The notes under the pieces are model-generated. The model was not told the origin of the DNA and ran no database searches. It worked only from the letters and a program-made list of their open reading frames with translations. 5,595 bases of DNA, from contig JAYYDJ010000079.1 of the NCBI GenBank assembly GCA_036160955.1, positions 1 to 5,595 on the forward strand, read 5' to 3'. The position numbers and the translations under genes were made by a program. The stretch's first letter is position 1; each line of letters starts with the position of its first letter. Origin of the DNA: GCA-2699365 sp036160955 (lineage in GTDB: Bacteria; Verrucomicrobiota; Verrucomicrobiia; Opitutales; Coraliomargaritaceae). Of the stretch, positions 1-5,592 are shown piece after piece.

Positions 1-37
1 AATTGAGGAATGACTGTCGAATCTCTGCAGATTTCAT
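1..37 (-). CDS. alaS: Alanyl-tRNA synthetase, N-terminal fragment (5' partial)
   Basis: The minus strand opens at an ATG (complement of 35-37) and reads MKSAEIRQSFLN before the window ends. Alanyl-tRNA synthetases commonly begin with just this pattern (M, a few residues, then EIRxxFLxFF), the first helix of the class II catalytic domain that charges tRNA-Ala in the cytoplasm. Only 12 codons are visible, so the call rests on this N-terminal signature alone and none of the catalytic motifs can be checked. It lies 44 bp downstream of the leuB stop on the same strand, with no hairpin terminator seen between them, so co-transcription with leuB is plausible. No Shine-Dalgarno sequence is visible before the ATG. 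Any other protein that starts with a similar helix is the alternative. Confidence 0.72.
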   Translation of the reverse strand, partial: MKSAEIRQSFLN

Positions 38-81
38 GGCTAGAATCAGAGTGCCGTAACTTTAAATTAGTGGATTTTTAC

Positions 82-1182
82 CTAAAGATTTGTAATTACT
101 GCAGTTCCCATGGCTGCTGTGTCAACAGATTCCAGACCAAAAGCGATATCTCTGGTTCGAGTTCCAGATGTTACCGCTTCCTCAACTGCTTTTTCTATGG
201 CATTTGCTGCTGTTTGTTCACCAAAACTATATCGCAGCATCATAGCAGCAGAAAGAATTTGTGCGCATGGATTAGCAATGCCCATTCCCGCAATATCAGG
301 AGCAGTTCCACCGGATGGCTCATACAGCCCAAAAGGGTAACCTAGGCTGTTATTATTTGCGCCTAGGCTTGCGGATGCAAGCATGCCAAGTGAGCCGCAA
401 ATAACGCCCATCTCATCGGATAATATATCACCAAACATATTCTCAGTAAAGAGTACATCGAATTGATTTGGATCACGTGCAAGTTGCATTGCAGCATTGT
501 CTACATACATGTGACTGAGTTCTATTTCTGGGGCATGCTCCTTAAAGAAATCGGTAACAACATTGCGCCAGAGTACCGAAGTTTCCAAAACATTTGCCTT
601 ATCAACCGAGCATACCTTACCTTCACGAGTTCGGGCAGTATCAATAGCTATTTGTGCAATTCTCTGAATTTCGCTAGTTTTGTAGACCATTGTATCGATT
701 GCTTGTACTTCACCGTTAGGTAGTTTTTGCGTTGACTTAGGTTGCCCGAAGTAAATGCCTCCAGTTAGTTCTCGAATGCAGACGATATCAATTCCTGATG
801 GGATGCGTTCCTTTTTAAGCGGAGAGGCGTCGGTTAATTGTGGATAGAGTAGTCCTGGTCGTACGTTAGCGTAGAGAGAAAATGCTTTACGTATGGGCAG
901 TAATGCAGCGCGCTCTGGTTGTTCTTTTGGAGGTAAATTTTCCCATTTTGGCCCGCCCACTGAACCAAACAATATAGCATCACTTTCTTTGCAAATCGCT
1001 TTTGTACTATCAGGAAAAGCAAGGCCATGGTTGTCGATAGCTATTCCACCAATATCTGCGCTTTTATAATCCAAATTAAAGCCAAACTTTTCGCCAGTCA
1101 CTTTGAGTACTTTCAGGGCTACTTCCATGACTTCGGGTCCGACTCCATCACCGGGGAGAACTGCAAACGTATAGGTCTTCAT
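82..1182 (-). CDS. leuB: 3-isopropylmalate dehydrogenase (leucine biosynthesis)
   Basis: This cytoplasmic enzyme oxidises and decarboxylates 3-isopropylmalate to 2-ketoisocaproate with NAD+, the third step of leucine synthesis. The 366-residue product is full length for the family (about 350-365). Visible landmarks are LPGDGVGPEV at 9-18, the substrate arginines R98, R108 and R137 (in RELTGGIYFGQPK), catalytic Y144 and K195 (DKANV), the metal-binding aspartates D228 (YVDNA), D252 and D256 (the NMFGDILSDE signature), and the NAD-binding loop GGTAPDIAG at 291-299 with N304. All expected catalytic residues are present, so it should be active. The loop before the NAD site is a few residues longer than in E. 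coli LeuB and contains a repeated SLG (SLGANNNSLG). The start ATG gives the normal family N-terminus. It is divergent from the rhodopsin cluster and is followed by the alaS start. No leucine-rich leader peptide is visible upstream. Confidence 0.97.
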   Translation of the reverse strand: MKTYTFAVLPGDGVGPEVMEVALKVLKVTGEKFGFNLDYKSADIGGIAIDNHGLAFPDSTKAICKESDAILFGSVGGPKWENLPPKEQPERAALLPIRKAFSLYANVRPGLLYPQLTDASPLKKERIPSGIDIVCIRELTGGIYFGQPKSTQKLPNGEVQAIDTMVYKTSEIQRIAQIAIDTARTREGKVCSVDKANVLETSVLWRNVVTDFFKEHAPEIELSHMYVDNAAMQLARDPNQFDVLFTENMFGDILSDEMGVICGSLGMLASASLGANNNSLGYPFGLYEPSGGTAPDIAGMGIANPCAQILSAAMMLRYSFGEQTAANAIEKAVEEAVTSGTRTRDIAFGLESVDTAAMGTAVITNL

Positions 1183-1269
1183 AAAATCTTGTAACTTCGA
1201 TAAGCGTAATTAACCTGTGACACTGTGCTTCTGCTTCAAGCCCTATTTAGCGTACCGAAATATTATTAC

Positions 1270-1275
1270 ATTATA
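1270..1275 (-). promoter_or_regulatory. Candidate -10 box for leuB
   Basis: Read on the minus strand this is a perfect TATAAT. It would start transcription near 1263 and give a leader of about 80 nt before the leuB ATG. No good TTGACA-like -35 box is found 16-18 bp upstream (1292-1299), and in such AT-rich DNA a TATAAT can occur by chance, so support is weak. Confidence 0.28.
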
Positions 1276-1470
1276 ATTGCTTCTTAAACTAGCTAATAGG
1301 CATATACTAACGACTTTGCACGTAATTTAATACTGTATGTATCAAATCTATTAATTAAGCACATATTTAATTCTAAATAACTGAATATACTACAGTAGTA
1401 ACACTAATATATTTTTTTTTATAAAAAATTACTTGTATCAAATTATTTTCATGAATTATCTTAGTAATTC

Positions 1471-1486
1471 TATCATGTTCATGATA
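1471..1486. promoter_or_regulatory. Perfect dyad TATCATG-TT-CATGATA, operator candidate
   Basis: Seven bases pair perfectly with seven around a TT centre (1471-1477 with 1480-1486), ending 37 bp before the rhodopsin start codon. It spans the junction of the two 30-bp repeat units and overlaps the most plausible -35 region. The size and symmetry suit a dimeric regulator, but no regulator gene lies in the window to link it to, and short AT-rich dyads can arise by chance. Confidence 0.38.
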
Positions 1487-1506
1487 CCTGATAGCTATTC
1501 TAAAAT
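1478..1506 (+). promoter_or_regulatory. Candidate sigma70-type promoter for proteorhodopsin
   Basis: A TAAAAT hexamer (5 of 6 to the -10 consensus) at 1501-1506 is preceded at 17 bp by TTCATG at 1478-1483, a weak -35 (3 of 6). Transcription would begin near 1513, leaving only about 11 nt before the GTG start, which fits the lack of a Shine-Dalgarno sequence. A second pair with the same geometry, TTCATG at 1448-1453 and TATCAT at 1471-1476, lies 30 bp upstream in the other repeat unit. Which one is used cannot be told from sequence. Confidence 0.33.
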
Positions 1507-1523
1507 CTTAACCCTATATTATA

Positions 1524-2309
1524 GTGTACAGTAAAAAATTATTAATCACTCTAGCTAGCTCTATGTTAGTTGCATTATTTGCTTTCGGTGGCGACCATGC
1601 CGCTGTTTCCCACATTCACGAAGGGTCACTACATCCTAGTGATTTTGTTGGAGTAAGCTTTTGGCTTGCTACAGCAATCATGCTGGCAGCAACAGTCTTC
1701 TTTTTCATCGAACGCGACCGAGTCAAAGGAAAGTGGAAGACTTCCTTGACAGTTGCTGGTCTTGTAACGGGCGTTGCTTTTTGGCACTACTTATACATGC
1801 GTGACATTTGGGTTAGCACAGGATCTAGCCCAACAGTGTTTAGATACATTGATTGGTTGATAACAGTTCCTCTACAAATTGTAGAATTTTATTTAATATT
1901 GGCAGCTGTAACTATAGTTAGTGTGCGCGTATTTTGGAAACTGTTAATTGCTTCACTAGTAATGTTAATTGGCGGTTACCTAGGTGAAGTTGGTTACGTA
2001 GATGCAACTATTGGCTTCATACTCGGCATGGCAGGATGGCTCTACATTATCTTTGAAATTTTCAAGGGTGAGGCTTCCAAGGTAAATGCTAGTAGTGGTA
2101 ATTTAGCATCGCAAACAGCCTTCAAAACTATTCGTCTTATTGTAACATTTGGTTGGGCAATTTATCCTATTGGCTATTTCCTCGCTTATTTAGGCGGTGG
2201 TACAAATGACAGTGAAACATTAAATATAGTTTATAATCTAGCAGATTTGGTAAACAAAGCAGCCTTTGGTCTCGCGATTTGGGTAGCGGCTATTAGCGAC
2301 AGTGAATAA
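1524..2309 (+). CDS. Proteorhodopsin, predicted blue-absorbing light-driven proton pump
   Basis: This is a seven-helix inner-membrane protein that binds retinal and pumps protons outward in light. It has 261 residues against 249 for SAR86 green proteorhodopsin (GPR). Key residues, with GPR numbers, are H88 (H75), R107 (R94), proton acceptor D110 (D97), T114 (T101), tuning residue Q118 (L105 in GPR), proton donor E121 (E108), D241 (D227) and Schiff-base lysine K245 (K231). The D-T-E set marks a proton rather than a sodium or chloride pump, and glutamine at the tuning site predicts blue absorption. The first in-frame start after the stop at 1509-1511 is GTG at 1524. It gives a basic-then-hydrophobic signal peptide (YSKKLLITLASSMLVALFAF) that the later ATG at 1563 would truncate. 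No Shine-Dalgarno sequence is visible. The mature N-terminus is longer than usual and histidine-rich (H25, H30, H32, H37). A terminator follows 45 bp after the stop. Confidence 0.96.
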   Translation: MYSKKLLITLASSMLVALFAFGGDHAAVSHIHEGSLHPSDFVGVSFWLATAIMLAATVFFFIERDRVKGKWKTSLTVAGLVTGVAFWHYLYMRDIWVSTGSSPTVFRYIDWLITVPLQIVEFYLILAAVTIVSVRVFWKLLIASLVMLIGGYLGEVGYVDATIGFILGMAGWLYIIFEIFKGEASKVNASSGNLASQTAFKTIRLIVTFGWAIYPIGYFLAYLGGGTNDSETLNIVYNLADLVNKAAFGLAIWVAAISDSE

Positions 2310-2337
2310 GCTATTACCTTAGTTATTTATACCCGAT

Positions 2338-3249
2338 ATGGATATAATGACCTCAGCCCTGAGTCGTCTTGAGTGGCGACTCAGGGCTTCTTTTTGTAAT
2401 GATCCAATTTTAGCCAAATTATCTGACGATGACTATTTCTGGTCCGGGCAAAACATACGTGGAAAGATATGCTTAGATTTAGGTTATGCATACAACATAC
2501 CTGAAGATATACTATTAGATATAGCTGCTTCAACGCAGTTATTGCATGATGCGAGTCTCATTCATGATGATCTTATCGATGAGGACTCGGAAAGAAGGGG
2601 TGTGTTGTCAATATGGAAAAAGTACGGTAAAGCAAAAGCCTTATTAATTGGTGACTTACTCATTGCAAAAGCATATGAAATTGTTGGTATCTCAAAGGCA
2701 GACCCAACCCTGAAAGTTTCTTGGATAAATGAGATCTCTTGCGCGATTCGCTCGGCAGTATCCGGAGCATCCTTAGAGCTTGATTTTAATAATAGTGAAG
2801 AAGCTTTAATTTTAAAAAATTATTATAGTATGGCTTCACTTAAAACTGGAGCCTTATTTGCATTACCTGCACGTTGTATAGCCCTTTTCGCACAACAAAA
2901 AATACATACAGCTTATTTGCATAAAATACTATTAAATATGGCAGTCGCTTATCAAATAAAAGATGATCAGTCCGATTTTTTATGTATTAAGACAGGTCGT
3001 AAGTTGTCATCTGATCTTAAAAATGGGCGACCTAACCTGTATAACTTATATGCTGAGTATAATATGTCTTCAGCAGAAATTTTTACTCAAATCCAAGATT
3101 ACCATGATGATTTGGTTGCTCAATCAGTAAAGCTCTGTGAGTCGTTGCCAGAGAAAGTAAGACTACTTTTAGAAGATTTACTCTTTCCTATTGTAAGGCT
3201 TAAGCCAATAGCTTCTAATGACAAAGAAATACATGTCGGTCATCTATAG
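2338..3249 (+). CDS. crtE: Polyprenyl diphosphate synthase, probable GGPP synthase
   Basis: This predicted cytosolic enzyme extends allylic diphosphates with isopentenyl diphosphate to geranylgeranyl diphosphate, the carotenoid precursor. The 303 residues carry the first aspartate-rich motif DDLID at 77-81 (in LIHDDLIDED) followed by R86-R87, K169-T170, and the second aspartate-rich motif DDQSD at 209-213. Small residues A72 and S73 just before the first motif leave room for a C20 or longer product. The usual N-terminal GKRxR substrate loop is altered to GQNIR (37-41), keeping only the last arginine. The frame is open from ATG 2338 after a TAG at 2320-2322, and M4 (2347) is an alternative start. 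No start codon occurs between the hairpin and residue 66, so the N-terminal helix (SALSRLEWRLRASF) must be coded through the terminator hairpin. The gene begins 28 bp after the rhodopsin and ends 36 bp before crtI-crtB. C20 specificity is inferred from context. Confidence 0.88.
   Translation: MDIMTSALSRLEWRLRASFCNDPILAKLSDDDYFWSGQNIRGKICLDLGYAYNIPEDILLDIAASTQLLHDASLIHDDLIDEDSERRGVLSIWKKYGKAKALLIGDLLIAKAYEIVGISKADPTLKVSWINEISCAIRSAVSGASLELDFNNSEEALILKNYYSMASLKTGALFALPARCIALFAQQKIHTAYLHKILLNMAVAYQIKDDQSDFLCIKTGRKLSSDLKNGRPNLYNLYAEYNMSSAEIFTQIQDYHDDLVAQSVKLCESLPEKVRLLLEDLLFPIVRLKPIASNDKEIHVGHL
2355..2397 (+). terminator. Intrinsic terminator after proteorhodopsin, inside the crtE start
   Basis: The arms AGCCCTGAGTCG (2355-2366) and CGACTCAGGGCT (2377-2388) pair perfectly over 12 bp. 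Two further inner pairs (one G-U, one G-C) leave a 6-nt loop at 2369-2374. A T-rich tail (TTCTTTTTGT, 2388-2397) follows at once, which is the classic Rho-independent form. It begins 45 bp after the rhodopsin stop but also encodes about residues 6-20 of CrtE. It should end most rhodopsin transcripts while letting a fraction through to the carotenoid genes. Ribosomes initiating at 2338 would cover the stem, so coupling of translation to read-through is possible. Confidence 0.88.
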
Positions 3250-3285
3250 TTTAACTTGCACTATTTAGTTAATTTTCGAATTTAA

Positions 3286-5592
3286 ATGTGTGCTTCAAAA
3301 TGTCGTAAGGCGGTTATTGTAGGCGCTGGTTTTGGAGGTATCGCGACTGCTTTAAGACTTCGTAGACTTGGTTATCAAGTAACTGTTGTTGATAACAATC
3401 CGCAAGCAGGAGGGCGTGCTCAAGTGTATGAAATGAATGAATTTAAATTTGATGCTGGACCAACTGTAATTACAGCACCTTTTTTATTTGATGAATTATT
3501 TGATTTATATGGTAAAAAACGCTCTGACTACGTCGATTTTTTATCAGTTGAACCTTGGTATAGATTTGAATTTGCTGATGGTTCTAAGTTAGACTACGGT
3601 GGAAGTTTAGACGATACTATCGCAGAGATTGATCGTCTATCACCAGGAGAAGGAAAAGCATACAAGGATCTGGTCAAATTTTCTAAAAAGATTTTTAAGG
3701 TAGGTTTTGAGAAACTTTCCGATCAGCCATTTCATAATTTTTGGATAATGATAAGACAGATACCTGCTCTTATAGTACTGAAGAGTTATCTGTCTGTCTA
3801 TTCTCTAGTGTCACTTTATTTAAAGGATGATCGATTGAGAAAGGCTTTTAGTATACATCCATTGCTTGTTGGCGGTAATCCCCTAAATACAACTTCAATA
3901 TACTGCTTGATACATTACCTAGAGCGTAAGTGGGGAGTTTGGTTTCCGAGGGGAGGTACGGGATCATTGGTTGATGCTCTTGTAAAATTAATGAAGGAGG
4001 AGGGCATAGAGTTACGACTCAACTGTAGCGCTGATCAACTCATAGTTAAGGATGAATCAGCTGTGGGTATCGATTTAAAAGACGGTAAAAAAGTTCATGC
4101 AGACATAGTCGTTTTTGATGCTGACCCTGCAAAAGTATATCGTGATCTTATTGATCAAAAATATCGGCGCAAATGGACTAACTCCAGGATCGATAAACTG
4201 ACTTACTCTATGGGTTTATTCGTTTGGTACTTCGGCACAAGTCGATCCTATCCTGACGTCAAGCATCACACCATAGTAATGGGCGATTCATTTAAGGAGT
4301 TACTGGAAGACATTTATGATCATAAAGTTCTTTCTGATGATTTGAGTTTATATCTACATCGTCCTACTGCTACAGACCCAACAATGGCTCCAGAAGGTTG
4401 TGATGCATTTTATGTACTTGCCCCAGTTCCGAATAAAAAAGCTAAGATTGATTGGCAAAAGGCAGGAGAATTGGTAAGGTTGCAAATTGAGAAGCAATTA
4501 GAAAATTCTCTTCTACCAGAGCTAAGTAAATATATTGAAGTCTCACACTATGTTAGCCCCGATGTTTTTGAGGATAAGTTCAATACTTTATGGGGATGCG
4601 GATTTTCGATTGCACCACTTTTTCGGCAGTCTGCTTGGTTTCGCTTTCACAATAAGTCTGAGGAACTTGAGAATCTTTACTTTTGCGGAGCAGGCACACA
4701 TCCAGGCGCAGGTGTGCCAGGAGTTATTGCCTCTGCTCGGGTAATCGAAAAAATTGTTCCGCCAGCTAGAGGGGAGTCCTTGGATGATTTAAAGATATTA
4801 TTTCGCTCTAAGAGTAGGACCTTTTCACTTGCTTCAATATTGTTACCAAAAAAGCAGGCAGACGCAGTTTTTCGCTTGTATTATGTATGTAGGACTCTCG
4901 ATGACTGGGCTGATGACGGTCAAGGCGAACAGTTACTCCTAGCAATGGATGCATGGCAAAAAAACCAGCCGCATGCAGTTATAGACCAGTATAGATTTTT
5001 GCAATCTCGCTGGGGCTTAGACGGCAAATATTTAACCGAACTTATGCAAGCCATGCTTAAGGAGCAACAAGGGGTGAGGGTGCAATCAGAAAAGGAGTTA
5101 CTTAAATATTGTCACGGAGTTGCTGGCACAATTGGTCTAATGCTGTGTCCAATTTTTGGCGTTAAAGATAAAAAAGCAATGTTACATGCTAATAATTTAG
5201 GAATTGCTATGCAATTAAGTAATATATGCAGAGATGTGCGAGAAGATGCTGAGAATGACAGGATTTATCTGCCCGCTGAGTTGCTTCCCTCTAAACTTAG
5301 TACCGAAGATTTAATATTAGGTAGCATCGATACACTAGAAGTGATTTCCACAGCTAAGGAACATCTACTGAAGATGGCTGATGATCTGTATATTAGTTCA
5401 AGCGCTGGTATTGACTACTTGCCCTGGAGGATGCGCATTGTTGTGCGCTGGGCGGCTAAAATGTACCGAGAAATTGGTACTTTGATTCGCTCAAGACCAA
5501 ATCATTTCTACAAAAATCGTGCTGTAGTTAATTGGCCAAGAAAAATATTTTTTTTAATCCTATGTTTGGTCCGTTCGTTATACAAAAAGTAA
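3286..5592 (+). CDS. crtI-crtB: Fused phytoene desaturase (CrtI) - phytoene synthase (CrtB)
   Basis: One uninterrupted 768-residue frame contains two enzymes. Residues 1 to about 490 are a CrtI-type FAD desaturase that converts phytoene to lycopene. It has the dinucleotide motif GAGFGG at 13-18, GGRAQVYEM at 42-50, and the C-terminal signature FCGAGTHPGAGVPGV at 466-480. Residues from about 500 to the end are a phytoene synthase that condenses two GGPP to phytoene. It has SKSRTFSLAS at 508-517, the first aspartate-rich motif DDWADD at 539-544, and the second QLSNICRDVREDAENDR at 643-659 (D650, D654), followed by IYLP. Both parts are near full length and keep their catalytic motifs. The join (about 488-503) is very short, without a long flexible linker. 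The ATG is fixed by a TAA directly before it (3283-3285), and no Shine-Dalgarno sequence is seen. The C-terminus ends hydrophobic then basic (IFFLILCLVRSLYKK), perhaps a membrane contact. Squalene-type (CrtN/CrtM or HpnC-E) enzymes are less likely given the CrtI signature and the crtE-rhodopsin context. Confidence 0.95.
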   Translation: MCASKCRKAVIVGAGFGGIATALRLRRLGYQVTVVDNNPQAGGRAQVYEMNEFKFDAGPTVITAPFLFDELFDLYGKKRSDYVDFLSVEPWYRFEFADGSKLDYGGSLDDTIAEIDRLSPGEGKAYKDLVKFSKKIFKVGFEKLSDQPFHNFWIMIRQIPALIVLKSYLSVYSLVSLYLKDDRLRKAFSIHPLLVGGNPLNTTSIYCLIHYLERKWGVWFPRGGTGSLVDALVKLMKEEGIELRLNCSADQLIVKDESAVGIDLKDGKKVHADIVVFDADPAKVYRDLIDQKYRRKWTNSRIDKLTYSMGLFVWYFGTSRSYPDVKHHTIVMGDSFKELLEDIYDHKVLSDDLSLYLHRPTATDPTMAPEGCDAFYVLAPVPNKKAKIDWQKAGELVRLQIEKQLENSLLPELSKYIEVSHYVSPDVFEDKFNTLWGCGFSIAPLFRQSAWFRFHNKSEELENLYFCGAGTHPGAGVPGVIASARVIEKIVPPARGESLDDLKILFRSKSRTFSLASILLPKKQADAVFRLYYVCRTLDDWADDGQGEQLLLAMDAWQKNQPHAVIDQYRFLQSRWGLDGKYLTELMQAMLKEQQGVRVQSEKELLKYCHGVAGTIGLMLCPIFGVKDKKAMLHANNLGIAMQLSNICRDVREDAENDRIYLPAELLPSKLSTEDLILGSIDTLEVISTAKEHLLKMADDLYISSSAGIDYLPWRMRIVVRWAAKMYREIGTLIRSRPNHFYKNRAVVNWPRKIFFLILCLVRSLYKK

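Larger units (their letters stand above)
1448..1507 (+). repeat. Imperfect tandem duplication, 2 x 30 bp, upstream of proteorhodopsin
   Basis: Aligning 1448-1477 with 1478-1507 without gaps gives 19 identical positions of 30. They fall in blocks: TTCATGA at the start of each unit, TAG at 1462/1492, ATTCTA at 1467/1497 and AT at 1475/1505. The neighbouring 30 bp on the left matches at only about 14 of 30, near background for DNA this AT-rich, so there are two units. The repeat ends 16 bp before the GTG start. It may be an old duplication of a promoter or of a regulator site about three helical turns apart. Confidence 0.5.
1183..1523. other. AT-rich divergent intergenic region
   Basis: This 341-bp spacer separates the starts of leuB (minus) and the proteorhodopsin (plus), so it must hold promoters for both directions. 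I see no convincing protein-coding frame and no tRNA or other RNA gene. It is much more AT-rich than the flanking genes, with T- and A-runs around 1411-1428. The rhodopsin-proximal end contains a degenerate 30-bp tandem duplication and a perfect dyad. The leuB-proximal part (1183-1262) has no obvious structured leader. Confidence 0.8.

Noticed and set aside
10..723. Open frames on the plus strand across 10-345, 110-340 and 463-723
   Set aside because: They lie antisense to leuB, whose motifs are unmistakable, and their translations (cysteine- and serine-rich or low-complexity) match no family I know.
1411..1430. T-run followed by A-run, possible bidirectional terminator or hairpin
   Set aside because: Pairing would be A-T only with no GC stem, and it lies between two divergent starts where no transcript needs to end.
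1520..1525. TATAGT as the rhodopsin -10 box
   Set aside because: It would start transcription downstream of the GTG codon and force use of ATG 1563, removing the basic part of the signal peptide.
2399..2412. ATG just after the terminator as an alternative crtE start
   Set aside because: It is out of frame with crtE and hits a TAG after four codons.
3271..3282. Small hairpin AATT-TTCG-AATT before the crtI-crtB start
   Set aside because: It has only four A-T pairs, too weak to act as a terminator or stable structure, though the loop is a UUCG.
3992..4005. Strong SD-like AAGGAGGAGGG inside crtI
   Set aside because: It simply encodes KEEEG in a continuous CrtI domain, and no start codon stands at a useful distance after it.
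4535..4744. Plus-strand frame of 69 codons inside the fused crt gene
   Set aside because: It sits in another frame over the conserved CrtI C-terminal signature, so it is a shadow.
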